From: Bromus sterilis
Taxonomy: Eukaryota > Streptophyta > Magnoliopsida > Poales > Poaceae
Reading direction: 5' to 3'
NCBI GenBank assembly: GCA_950022295.1
Contig: OX465598.1
Location: forward strand, 92,914,001-92,978,000
Length of the DNA: 64,000 bases
A model generated the notes under the pieces. The model had not been told where the DNA came from. It saw only the letters and a program-made list of their open reading frames with translations, and did no database searches. The position numbers were made by a program, and so were the translations under genes. Each line of letters begins with the position of its first letter. The first letter of the stretch is position 1. Shown here in pieces: positions 23,072 to 33,895 of the stretch.

Positions 23072-25011
23072 GGCAGCATAGGATAGCAGAAAGGTAATCA
23101 AGGGGCGACAATGATAAGCTATGCAGTTGAATAGGATTGTAACGTAGCAGTAGCAGCAATGCCTAGTGCAAGAAATGTACGGAAAGATAGGAGATATCTG
23201 GGGAAGAGAATGGATCTGCTTGCCTGGAAGCTCGACGGTAGGGGTAGGGTCGTCGACGTAGTAGTCGTACTCAACGGCGGTGTAGTCGGCGACAGCAGCG
23301 GGGTCTACCGGAGAATAAAGGAGGGGAGAAACAGTAAATATAAAGCAAACATAGCAATCAAATGCATGACATGACAGATGAAATGTTATCGGTGCTCTAA
23401 CGTAGTACGATGCACGCAGCTCGGTGCAGAAATTCATCCGGGGATGAACTTCCGGCTCCGGGTGATTACTAGACAGGGTGTCTGGAGGGGAAAGGTACCA
23501 TGCCGGAGGTGTCATGGAAATCGTACAAACATACATAAGGTGTATCCGTGTTAGTCGATCCATTCTGAACAACTTTCGTGTTCGGAATAAATTCATCCAG
23601 AGAGATTTACGGTATCGGGCAATTATCGGCCAGACGGTACGGAGGGGGGAATGTCGATGTTTGTTGTGTTAGAGGGGTGTGGTTGACATACGGATAGCGT
23701 ATTCGTATTCGTTGTATTTTTCTGAGCAATTTTGATATATAAATTATTTTCATCTGATTTACGGTTTAAAAGATATTCAATTTAAACCATTTTATAATTT
23801 CTTTTATTATTAAAAAGAAACATTATCCACAGAGGGGTTGACCAGGTCAAACCTGACCAGTGGGTCCCACTGGTCATCCTCTGTATTAATATAAATGATT
23901 TAACTTAATCTATTAATCCAGTGGACCCACATGTCATAGACTATTAGTATTTCTATTTCATTTTATTAAAAAACCTGACAGGTGGGACCTAGGTGTAAGT
24001 GACACAGTAGCATAATCAGTTATTTAAATAAATCCAGAGAGTTATTTGGGGAGATGGCCCCACATGACAGTGACAGATTTATAAACTAAACCATTTTAAT
24101 TAAGTTAATTAAGTTTTCACTAAACAGGGGAGGGGGCCGCATGTCAGCGACGGTGGGGGGCTCGCCGGCGGCTGGACTCCAGCGAGATTGACCGTGAGCC
24201 CGCCGTAGTCTACGAGAGGGGGGCGTGGCAGAGCGCATTCGATAGAGGGGCTCGCCGCGCGTCTTCTGGTGGTGGTGCCCACGCCGGGGACTTGCCGGAG
24301 CGACGACGACGTCGAGCACGGCGGCGACATTCTTTGGACCTCGACGGAGGCTTGGCTACGGTGCGCGGGAAGGGCATGGCGTGCGTGCGTGGGGTTCCTC
24401 GGTGTACTAGGAGCGCGTTGGCGTGCTTAGTAGCCACGCGCGTGCGCTACGTCCATGGGGGCGAGCCCCACCACGGCGGCCGGAGCGTGGCGTAGACGAG
24501 ACGGTGACATGAAGTAAGAGGCGGGGCGCTAGGCGAGGGGAAATGGGGTCGCGCTCACCGTGAGCGTAGGGGAGAGGTCTGGGGGGTCGAGGGGGCGTCG
24601 GAACGGGGCTAATCGGCGGTGGGGGTGGCGGCCGTCGACGGAGAAGAAAGGGGGCGGGCGATGTGCTCGGGCCCCCTGGCGTCGATTCCGTGTGCAGGGA
24701 GACGAGGCCGTCCTCGGCGGCCCGCCTGGACACGTCGGCGAGGGACGAGGGGCTCGGTGGACGCATGCTTCACAAGGAGGCGGCCATGGCCGGTGCGGCT
24801 GGAGGTGAGAGACGACGATGGGGAGATTGAGATGCGCGAGATCCAGGGGGCGGGGGCGTTAGGGTTTGGCGAGGGGCGCAGGGGAGGGCGGCTCGGCCTT
24901 ATCCTGCGCCAGATGCGCGCCACGGTGTCGCCGTCGCCGTTTCCACGGCCGATGCCCTCCACGGCATCGAGGTGAACATGGGAGGTGCAGGGGAGGTGGG
25001 GATGGGATCGG

Positions 25012-26816
25012 TGTTGGGAATGTGCCCTAGAGGCAAATAAAATATGTTTTATCTAGCATATTCCATTAGTTCATAATACGTTTGATACTATGCTATAACT
25101 GTATTAAGCGGAAACATTAATACAGGTGTGGTATACAAACAACCAGGTCCCTAGTTAACCCTAGTATACTAGTCCATTGGGCGATTGATGATCAAGGTTT
25201 CCTGATCATGAGACAATGGCGTCTGTTGACAATGGAGTCGTATCATTGGATAATGATATGATGGACATACACCCACCAGAAGTGTTGCGATGTGATCAAG
25301 TCACATAGTTCGACATTGCGATAACTATAACGTAGTGACCAGATCCTTTGACCGTAATGATCATACGTAATTGTCATCTATGAGGAGACTTTGATTTGTA
25401 TCCCACCGCCTGACTGAAATATGCTGGCCATAACGGTGCACTTTGGGTATTCCAAAATAGATGGTTGATGAGTATGCAAATAGATCAAAGCGGGATTTGT
25501 CCATCCGTGTGACGGATAGGTACTCTAGGCCCACTCGGTGATATTGCATCATAAAGTTTGCAAACGTGTGACTAGGTCACGGAGATGTAATATCACGGGA
25601 ACGAGTAAACTTGTTTGTTGAGAACGAGGACGAACTAGGTATATTGGATACCGATGATCAAACCTCGGACAAGGAAAGTACCATGGGACAAAGGGAACAG
25701 GCACACGGTTAACGGATCCAACAGCGATTGAAGTTCATTCGATGAAAGCGCAGGGGCTATCAAGGATTGTAACCAGGTCCAATTGATTAGTCATTGATCA
25801 ATGAGAATTGTCTCGATCATGTCTGCTGTTTCCCGGACCGTAGGGTGTTACACTTAAGGGTACTCGACGCATTAAGGATTGATTCGGGATCACCGGAGAA
25901 ATTGGAGAGAACACCGGAATTGTTCCGGTGATGATCGGAATTGTTCCGATGAAGGCCGGAAGTTGTTCTGGGTATTTTGAAAGGTTCAAAATATATTTAA
26001 TAATGTTTAATTAATGTTTAATTATTTAATTATCTGAATTAAATATTAAAATATAATTAAATATAATTAAAAATGAATTAAAAGGCACATGGGCTTCATA
26101 GGGCCCATTAGGGGGAGAGGGAGTCCTCCCCCATGGGCCATGGCGCCATGAGGGGCCCCACCCCCCTTATAGGTGCGGCCAAACCACCCCCCTTGGGATT
26201 AGTCCCACCCCGGAAGTGGAGGGGGGGTGTCACCCCTCCTTGGCCTATATAAGGAGGGGTAGGGGTGCCCTTTTAATCATCATATTTTTGAGAAAAGTTT
26301 CTCATCTCTCTCCCTCCTTTCTCCTTCCTCGAGTGGACTCCCCTTGTTTGGAGTCTACACTTGGTTGGGGATTTCTCCACTATACGCACGCCGTCGTGCT
26401 GCTGGAATCGGGATCCGAATCCATCTTCTTTCCGCTGCTCTACTGGTTCGGAGCCCGGAGGGACGTCGGGTATACTGTATGTGTATAATCCCGCGAGGCA
26501 CTACACTTGTGGTGCTACTTCATCGTCGTGGTCGTATCGCGAGGTCTTCATCAGCAACGTTCCGACGGGGACGTAATCCCGTCATCGGTCTGCAAGGATC
26601 GGGTGGGTACAGGAGTCATCGTGGATCTACGCGGCATCGGGGATTGCCGGTACGACTACACCAACCACGTTCATGCGGGAACGTTTCCCGCTTAACGGAC
26701 TACATACTGGTATGTGATCTATTTCTGTCCGTTACTTGCATCAGCACATCATAGGTCTTGGGATTGGGTATCGTAGGTCAAGGAAAAATTTGTGTTTTCT
26801 GCCCCGAACCCCAACA
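25012..26816 (+). mobile_element. Solo LTR, Angela/BARE-like, with perfect 5-bp duplication
   Basis: 1805 bp starting TGTTGGGAATGTGCCCTAGA and ending CCCCGAACCCCAACA, flanked by ATCGG on both sides (25007-25011, 26817-26821). No internal sequence or second LTR exists, so a full element was reduced to one LTR by recombination. A promoter-like GGCCTATATAAGGAGGGG lies at about 26242-26259. It shares blocks such as CCACGTTYRTGCGGGAACGT with the minus-strand LTR at 17648 but is a distinct subfamily. It sits in the gypsy 5' LTR. Confidence 0.95.
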
Positions 26817-27447
26817 ATCGGCCTGGTTGGCCCAGTGGGGGGGAGGTGGGATTGGGCCAGAGGGGTAGATTAGGTCCCCTCTCCTTTTCTTTTTGTTTCT
26901 CTTCTGCTATTTTCTTTTTGTATTTGTTTTAGCTGTTTTTAATATTTTGTAAAATGTGTTACTTATCTCTAAATTAGAGGTGCACCAAATAAAAATGCCC
27001 CAACAAGTTTGGTGAATTAATAAATTCATTTATTATGTCTTTTAATTATTCTATTGACGAAAATGGATTTTTGGCTACTTTTTTCTTTTGTTGGATTTAT
27101 TTTGTAGCACAATAAATTCCCATGACCACATAGAAGTGATCCACTGAATATTTGGAATTTTACAAAAGTGGATGCAAAGTTTTTGGACCAAGTTTTATTT
27201 GTCACTTTTTTTAATATTCATTAAAAGGCAATTGAGCTAGTTGTGATTTCAATCCAAAGGGGCTTGGGCTTGTTTTGATTCACGATGAGCAAGGCCCATG
27301 GTCACATTGCTTTAATACCAACCACCATGGATAGAAAAAGATCAAGTGGCAAAGTTTGATCAAGGTCAATTTGAATTACAGTGATTAGCAACAGTAATCC
27401 AAGCTTAACAAGAGTGATTACTGTTCACTGACAGTGAGGGTGTTACA

Positions 27448-28629
27448 AAGATCCACGGAGCTAGAAGGCCATCTGGAAGGGGGTTGCCGCCCTGGTTCAG
27501 GCGGACAGGGGGCGCGGACATGGCTTGACCACGCCACGTGGTCTCCTGGCCAGGTGGGTCCACCCTAGGCCTCCTATTGGACCTTATTTTTACTCCCGTC
27601 GAGTAAACCCTGAATCAGGTGCATATACTCCAGTTTTCCTTCGTGGAGCCGCCGCCACCTTTGTTCTTCTTCCGGAGAAGTTATCTGGATGCGTTTTGGC
27701 CCCCGGTGAGGGGAATTCGTCGTCATCGTCATCACCATCACCACTCCATCATCCCTCCATGTTTCCCCCATCCATGTGTGAGTAATTCCATGTTGTGTAG
27801 GTAAAGGGGATGGTAGAGATTGTATGAGATCTGTCATTTAATAGTTCATCATGTTGTTGGGGCTTGTTGGCTATCATCTACTATGGTGTTTATCATCTTT
27901 ATTGCATCTTGTTGCTCTTAATGCTTGACACTAGATCCCGAGTGCCATGATTTCAGATCTGAACTTGTTATGTTTTCATGAGTATATTCATGTTCTTGAT
28001 CCTATTTACAAGTTGTATGCATCTGTTATAGTCCGAAACCGGAGATCTCAATGGTGACAACTTGGGACACCAAAGAGGATGGACTATAACTTGAGGATTA
28101 CATGTATCCAAATTGTTAATACTTTGTTCCGATACTCTTTAACATGAGCACCTTAATCTACATTAGTTCCTTTTTTGGGCCCGTTGATAGCGGGATGGTA
28201 GGACAAAAAAATGTTGTTCAAGTTCTTATGACAAACACATACAACTACCTTTGAAATACATGCCTAATGTTTGATATATGTCTATATGATCATTACTTTC
28301 TGTGTGTCATGCCCCATGTTAAATCTACTACATGATATATCTTATCCATGCAACGCCCAATCATCCATCCCTCAGCCTACAATGTTTTAATCCCGCTTGT
28401 CACTAGTTGATTTACTTTGCTGTTTTTACTTCCGATGTTTCTATTACCACCGCTACTTTTATCACACTGTTGCTACTAATAAATTGTTACCAAGCAAATA
28501 TTTTTCACGTGTGGTTGAATTGATAACTCAACAGTTAAAACTTATAAATATTCTTTGACTTTCCTTATGTTGAATCTATAAATTGGATTATACTATCCGC
28601 GGAGACTGTTGCGATTTCCTACACTTGTG
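27448..28629 (+). repeat. Right part of the old LTR-like sequence
   Basis: Continuation of 13600-13889. A GC-rich block (27480-27560) and a leader-like region are followed by a T-rich tail ending TACACTTGTGGATCATCA near 28629. The ATCA end and the block order match Athila-type LTRs elsewhere in the window. No internal region follows, so it is a solo or truncated LTR; no site duplication was found. Confidence 0.45.
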
Positions 28630-30240
28630 GATCATCACCCACTCAGACGTATGATGTAGTGCGGTTTTTTGGTTTTGGGAATCCTTATAGAAGGTTCCTT
28701 GTTTTTTTGAGATAGTTCTATTTTTTTGTCTTTTTTGTTCTTTAATTTTATTTTTCATGATTTTTTATTTTTTTTATTTTTTTCAAAATAGTGAATAATT
28801 TCTAATTCATATTCATTTTTTAAAATTCTCAGATTTTTCATGTCCATATTTTTTAATTCATGAATCCTTTTCTAATCCACAATAGTTTTTTATATTCACG
28901 ACAATTTATCAAGTTTGTGAACGCTCTTAAGATTTATGGACTTTTTCAATGTTATAAATGAGTCAGAATTTATAGCAACACAAGCGATACATGTTATATC
29001 GACACCATTCATCCGTGCATTGAGATCCGCGTTGCACCTAACCAGTTTTATTTGGTGCATAATATTAATTTAGAAAAATCATCATATCAACACGAACCAT
29101 ACCGGGATATTCTACTAGTGTGCATAAAAATACTAGTATGACTTTGTGCAATCCATGGTGCATGGCTGCACAGATCTCGAAGCAACATATTTTTTAGTGA
29201 ATGGTGTGGATATGACATGTATCACTTGTGTAGGTACATATGCATTTTCCAACATGTTTCTATTTCATGATTTTTTTAAAATTCATAAACATTTTTCCAA
29301 AAATCAACGATCGTCATTTAATGATCATTGTTCAATGGTCAGTGGTGAAACAATTAGTGGTCAATTGGTATCATAGGTTGCGGGCAATATAACAACCTAA
29401 GAGCATCTCCAAGCAAATCCCTGCTTATATCCTCCTCAAACGTCTGGCGATAGCCCCGTCACTGCTTGGATATGAGAGAATTGAAAAAAAAAAGAACTCA
29501 CTCAGATGCTTCACTTTGTCTCCATATATCTGTATTGTCCCCAATTTTCTATACCTAAGGCAAATATGGAAAGGATGTGGGGATGATCAATCATGTTCGG
29601 ACAGCCATTCACGTAGCGGTCCAGCACGAACCATCTTTTCTCTTTGTTTTTATATTTTTTTTCTTCATTTCCACCAATCACGCGTATTTGGTTGAAAAAT
29701 TCAAAGACAAAATAAAAGACATGATTACATACATGTATAATTATAGGCTTACAATGATATGATTAGATTAATTGAACGCAATCACGAATGTTTTAGGGAT
29801 CAAATTTACTCGTTATGATTGTAGATGCCTTAATGAGCACGGTATGCAGCGCAGATGAGGAGCCCTCAGATCGACGCACAGTTCTATATATCACGAGTTT
29901 CTTGAGAAAGAGAAGTTCTATATATGATGAGTTTCTTACAAAAAGAGAAGTTCTGCATGGGATGTCATTTGTCAAACGAAAAAGAAAACACGTAGTTCTA
30001 TAGGCACAGCGACCGTACGTAACTGAAATTGCCGGCCACATTGAATACGATGTATGTTCGGCTGCCTATGTTCGGTTGTTATCTCAATCACATTCATGTA
30101 GCTAGAACTTGATAATCATAAACAGTACAACTCATAAGTACCAGCTGACTGGCTAGCTGTTTCTGGAACATGCAAGAAATCATGAGGGCATGTGACCCGG
30201 CGTCATTGTAAGGCATTCTCATCCATTCCCACCATGTCGG
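28630..30240. other. Gene-less AT-rich stretch with one MITE-like end
   Basis: 28680-28960 is T-rich with repeated TTCATGAATCC/TTTTCTAAT-like phrases, as in the interiors of grass DNA transposons. TAAGAGCATCTCCAAGCAAA at 29398 resembles the end of the MITE at 883, but no partner end was found. At 29880-29955 a roughly 35-base unit (GAGTTTCTT.. AAGAGAAGTTCT) is duplicated. No coding frame is recognised. Confidence 0.4.
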
Positions 30241-30506
30241 GCATGTGAGAGTCGAAAGCAGGGCTAGCTAGCTATAAATATGCCAACTGGAATTTAATAT
30301 GTTTTATAAACCTCAAGAAATACACATAAATACACTAAGACATGCAAATATCATAGTCAAAATCTTGAGTATCGTTTTCCTAGCTAGCCATGAAGAACAA
30401 TGTCGAGTGTCAGCCTTATCGCCAAAGAGACTCTCTCTTTTTCCAAAACAAAGATAAAGATTTACCTCATTCATTAATTAAGCAAAAAAGTTGCTCAGTT
30501 AATTAA
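30241..30506 (+). promoter_or_regulatory. Orphan plant promoter-like segment with TATA box and short ORF
   Basis: GCTAGCTAGCTATAAATATG provides a TATA box (30273-30280). It is followed by a leader rich in A and C, then TAGCTAGCC directly before ATG (30390). The ORF of 38 codons starts MKNNVECQPYRQRDSLFFQN and stops at 30506. It has no signal peptide and no known domain. Upstream, CATGCAAG and CATGAGGGCATGTG carry RY-like elements. It looks like the 5' end of a host gene whose body is lost, but nothing confirms transcription. Confidence 0.3.
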
Positions 30507-30548
30507 TAAAAAAACTTGATGAAAATCATCATAAACTGTTGAGTGGCA

Positions 30549-30814
30549 TTTATATATAAAAAAAACCACACACCTTAACATAGATGGCATTGACAAGATC
30601 ACATATTGGTGTCGTTACCATCAGTTCTCCCCAACAAGCGGCATCACCATCCCATAACTTCGAGTAAGCAAGACTACACCAACGACGAACGTGCACCCAA
30701 CCCTTTTTTAGGAAAAATAGTAGGGGAATCCCATATGATAAATTTTTAATAATATGGAGAAGTTCAGACACAAAAATTACATACAGTGTTACATATTTGC
30801 ATGGGGGTGAGAGG
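30549..30814 (-). pseudogene. Probable 3' end of the LINE interrupted by the copia element
   Basis: Minus strand immediately after the copia duplication reads CATGCAAATATGTAACACTG and CTTCTCCATATTATTAAAAA, a LINE-like 3' untranslated tail. The right side of the copia insertion (37357 on) is clear LINE coding sequence, so this side should be the same LINE continuing to its 3' end. The exact end is not defined. Confidence 0.45.
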
Positions 30815-31807
30815 TGTTGAAATCAGGCATGGGCTTTAGGCCCATCTAACAATTTCAGAAAATCTCTAAGGGCCCATGTAGGAAAAATGACATGGGTGTG
30901 GTGCTAAGTTTAGTCCCACCCTGGAAGTGGAGGGTGAGTTGCACCTCTTTATAAGGTGAGCTCTTCTACATGCTATTGAGCAAGTAGAAGAGTGAGAGCT
31001 CACACGCGCTCCTCCTCCGCCGCCCGCCTCGCCTCGACGCGCGCGCCGCGGTTTGCGGAATTGAGCCGAGCCGAGCTAAAACCTATGTCATGTGTGCGCT
31101 TAATTTTTGCCAGTCATGAACGGCTAATTAATTGACATTAATTTTTAGTTAATGCAATTAATCTGAGACGTCAATCGTGGGCCGACTCGGTCGCGGGTAT
31201 CCAGTGTCAAGGAGCCGCGGCAACCCTAGCCGCCACACAACAGAATAGACGATCGCATCTGTTCTTCCTCGCGCACCGCCCACGTCGTTCCACGCACTGC
31301 CGCTGCCTTCGGCGATCCCATCCCGTCCGTCGCGTGCACGGCTGTGCGGGAGAGCAGGCCTCCGGAACCGTGCTCCTTGCGATCCTGCACCGGGAGAGGA
31401 GCAATAAGGTTTTTGGGGAGCGTCTACGATGCGACTGCTCGCTTCCGCTCCGACTCGTCTACTTCGACTACTTCCTCTACGTCGCCATGTCTACCGAAGC
31501 TGAGAAGGCCGCTGCCGAGAAGCTCGCTCAGGAGGAGGCCGCCTCCGCCAAGAAGACCGCCGACGAACTTGCTGCTGCTAGCAGCGCATCCGCTGCTGCG
31601 ATCTGGCCGAATGGAGGGTATGATCTACTCACCCCGTTCATCGTTGTTTTCATCTATGCCATGCTTATTGTCTGCGTACATATATGTGTTATCTGCGTAG
31701 ATCTGAGTTGCATGGTTAAGTATCAGTATGAGATTAATCTTGCATGCGTCATGTTCATGATTTATCTAGGGATTAAATTGTTTGGAAAATTGCTAATATA
31801 TCCAACA
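30815..31807 (+). repeat. Copia 5' LTR (993 bp)
   Basis: It contains a TTTATAAGG motif (about 30949) and a leader that includes the gag start at 31487. Compared with the 3' LTR it lacks about 75 bp in three places. One gap removes the TATAAAAGG box that the 3' LTR has at 36748-36756. Another removes about 22 bp near 31160. Confidence 0.93.
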
Positions 31808-33895
31808 ATCCAAAAACCTTATTTTTATAGGCAATTTTCATCTCCTGGTTTTGCTGCGACACTGAAACCGAACCCGTTTACGGGCCAAAATTTTATGCGT
31901 TGGCAAACAAAGACTATTTTGTGGCTCACGTCTATGAATGTCTTCTGGGTCGTTGGAGAGACTCCCACTGGAACGATTACTCCTCAACAGGAGAAGGCGT
32001 TCAGGGACGCCTCCATCGTCTTTGTTGGAGCAGTTCTTAGCATGATCGGAGACAAATTAGTCGACGCGTATTTACATATGCGTGATGCCAAGAACTTATG
32101 GAGTGCACTCGAGGCAAAGTTCGGAGCAACTGATGCCGGGAGCGAGTTGTATGCTATGGAGCAGTTCCATGATTACAAGTTGGTCGAGAACCGTCCTGTG
32201 TTGGAACAGGCCCATGAGATACAGTGCATCGTGAAAGAGCTTGAGATCCTCAAGTGTGATCTACTGGACAAGTTTGTCGCGGGATGCATAATTGCTAAAC
32301 TCCCTCCATCTTGGAGGAGCTTTGCCACCACTCTGAGGCACCAGAGGCGAGGATTCTCAGTTGAGGATGTTATTGGCCATCTGAGTGTGGAGCAGAACTC
32401 AAGGGCAAAAGACTCACACCAAAAGGGGGCTGAGGGAACTTTTACTGCCAACATGGTGCAGCAGAAGAACTTTCAGAATAAGTTCAAGGGAAAGAACAAG
32501 GTCCAACAGAATACTACCTTCAAGAAGAAGGGAAAGAAGAACAACAAGAAGGATGATGGTTGTTTCACTTGTGGCTCACTGGAGCACTGGGCTAAAAAGT
32601 GCCCAAACAAGTATAAGAAGCCAGCGCAGAATTCCAGTTCTGTCAATGTGGTCATGGGAAACACGGACAATGGTGCACCTGGGTACGGTAATTTATTTAC
32701 TGTTTTCTCAGTTTATCAATCTACTGAATGGTGGGTTGACACGGGTGCAAATGTTCATGTGTGTGCTGACATATCCTTGTTTTCTTCTTACCAGACCACA
32801 GGAACCAGGTCCGTATTGATGGGGAACGACGCACATGCTTCTGTTCTTGGTGTTGGTACGGTCGATCTGAAGCTTACTTCGGGAAAGACCGTGCTGCTGA
32901 AGAACGTGCAGCATGTCCCCGATATCAGAAAGAATCTCGTTAGTGGCTCCCTTCTATGTAAAGAAGGGTTTAAATTAGTATTCGAGTCGAATAAAACAAT
33001 CTTGTCTAGATATGGATTATTCATTGGTAAAGGTTATGAATGCGGAGGTCTGTTCCGCCTTTCCCTTGAGGATTTATGTAATAACGTCGTGAATCATATA
33101 CATTCTATCGTTGATGAATATGAGATTTGGCATTCGCGTCTTTGTCACGTAAATTTCGATTGTATGACGCGGCTAGCTAAGATGAACTTAATCCCGAGTT
33201 TCACTTTAGCCAAAGGTTCTAAGTGTGATGCATGTGTGCAAGCTAAGCAACCTCGCAAGCCCCACAAGGCCGCGGAGGAGAGACACTTGGCGCCACTAGA
33301 ACTCATACATTCTGATCTATGCGAGATGAATGGTGTGTTGACTAAAGGTGGAAAGAAATACTTCATGACATTGATAGATGACTCCACTAGATTTTGCTAT
33401 GTGTATCTGTTAAACACTAAAGATGAGGCTCTGCACTACTTTAAAATCTATAAAGCAGAAGTTGAGAACCAACTTGAGAAAAAGATTAAACGGGTTCGGT
33501 CTGATCGTGGTGGAGAGTACTTTTCTAATGATTTTAATTCTTTCTGTGCGGAACATGGAATTATTCATGAGAGGACGCCTCCCTATTCACCCCAATCAAA
33601 CGGGGTTGCCGAACGGAAAAACCGTACTCTAACAGATTTGGTTAATGCCATGTTAGATACATCGGGTTTATCCAAGGCATGGTGGGGGGAGGCTATATTG
33701 ACATCTTGTCATGTCCTGAATAAGGTTCCCGTGAAGGATAACGAGATCACTCCCTATGAATTATGGGAGAAGAAAAGAACGACACTCTCATACTTGCGTA
33801 CTTGGGGCTATTTGGCGAAATTCAATGTGCCGATCCCCAAAAAGCGTAAAGCTTGGAACAAAGACCGTGGACTGCGTTTTTCTGGGCTACGCTAA
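31487..33895 (+). pseudogene. Copia gag-protease-integrase frame (frameshifted at its end)
   Basis: ATG at 31487 (GTCGCCATGT, good context) lies inside the LTR and starts MSTEAEKAAAEKLAQEE. A more upstream in-frame ATG (31334) would lie in the leader and is less likely. The capsid region follows (NPFTGQNFMRWQTKTILWL), then a CCHC knuckle CFTCGSLEHWAKKC (about 32561), the protease site WWVDTGANVHVC, and an integrase with HSRLCHVNF/CDACVQAK zinc module. The catalytic Asp-Asp-Glu lie in IHSDLCE, VRSDRGGEY and GVAERKN. Near 33850 one extra A shifts the frame, so the last residues before 33895 are not authentic. The rest of pol continues in the frame listed next. Confidence 0.9.
31618..31830 (+). 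other. Candidate intron across the LTR/internal border of the copia gag
   Basis: A GTATGATC donor after GGCCGAATGGAGG and a TTATTTTTATAG acceptor bound 213 bases. A GCTAATAT branch-like motif lies about 38 bases before the acceptor. 213 is a multiple of three and has no stop, so gag stays in frame spliced or unspliced. The unspliced form adds 71 residues with two hydrophobic runs (FIVVFIYAMLIV and CVMFMIYLGIKLF). Splicing would remove the LTR end. The sites are seen; their use is inferred. Confidence 0.55.

Larger units (their letters stand above)
13890..27447 (-). mobile_element. Ty3/gypsy chromovirus-like LTR retrotransposon, degenerate, with two nested insertions
   Basis: Gene order on the minus strand is 5' LTR, primer site, gag, protease, RT, RNase H, integrase, then a remnant 3' LTR. 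This is the gypsy order. The LTR starts TGTAACACCC and ends GGGCGTCACA. Flanks are AAGAC (13885-13889) and AAGAT (27448-27452), a 5-bp duplication with one mismatch. The left LTR end reads TATGACG instead of TGTGACG, a C-to-T change on the element strand. Without the two insertions and their site duplications it is about 9.2 kb. The integrase C-terminus, any chromodomain, the polypurine tract and most of the 3' LTR are deleted at about 14121. Gag and pol contain stops and frameshifts, so it cannot move on its own. Confidence 0.85.
21234..27447 (-). repeat. Gypsy 5' LTR, about 4.4 kb, split by a solo LTR
   Basis: Minus-strand start TGTAACACCC at 27447 and end at 21234. Subtracting the solo LTR and its duplicated site leaves about 4400 bp, very long for an LTR. 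It includes an AT-rich part (27400-26900), a GC-rich leader-like part (24980-24120) and a unique region with a (TA)24 tract. Open frames in the GC-rich part are compositional and not recognised as genes. Also inside is a short conserved-looking block around 22050-22800, of unknown role. Confidence 0.78.

Noticed and set aside
22979..23596. 205-residue minus-strand frame with an Ile/Tyr run
   Set aside because: The run is the (TA)24 microsatellite in the gypsy LTR; no domain elsewhere in it.
24086..24975. Several overlapping frames of 75-119 residues in a GC-rich block
   Set aside because: Arg/Pro/Gly-rich on both strands, as expected from GC content alone; part of the gypsy 5' LTR.
31334..31486. 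Upstream in-frame ATG for the copia gag
   Set aside because: It lies in GC-rich leader with Arg/Cys-rich translation; the ATG at 31487 has better context and a gag-like start, also seen in the 3' LTR.
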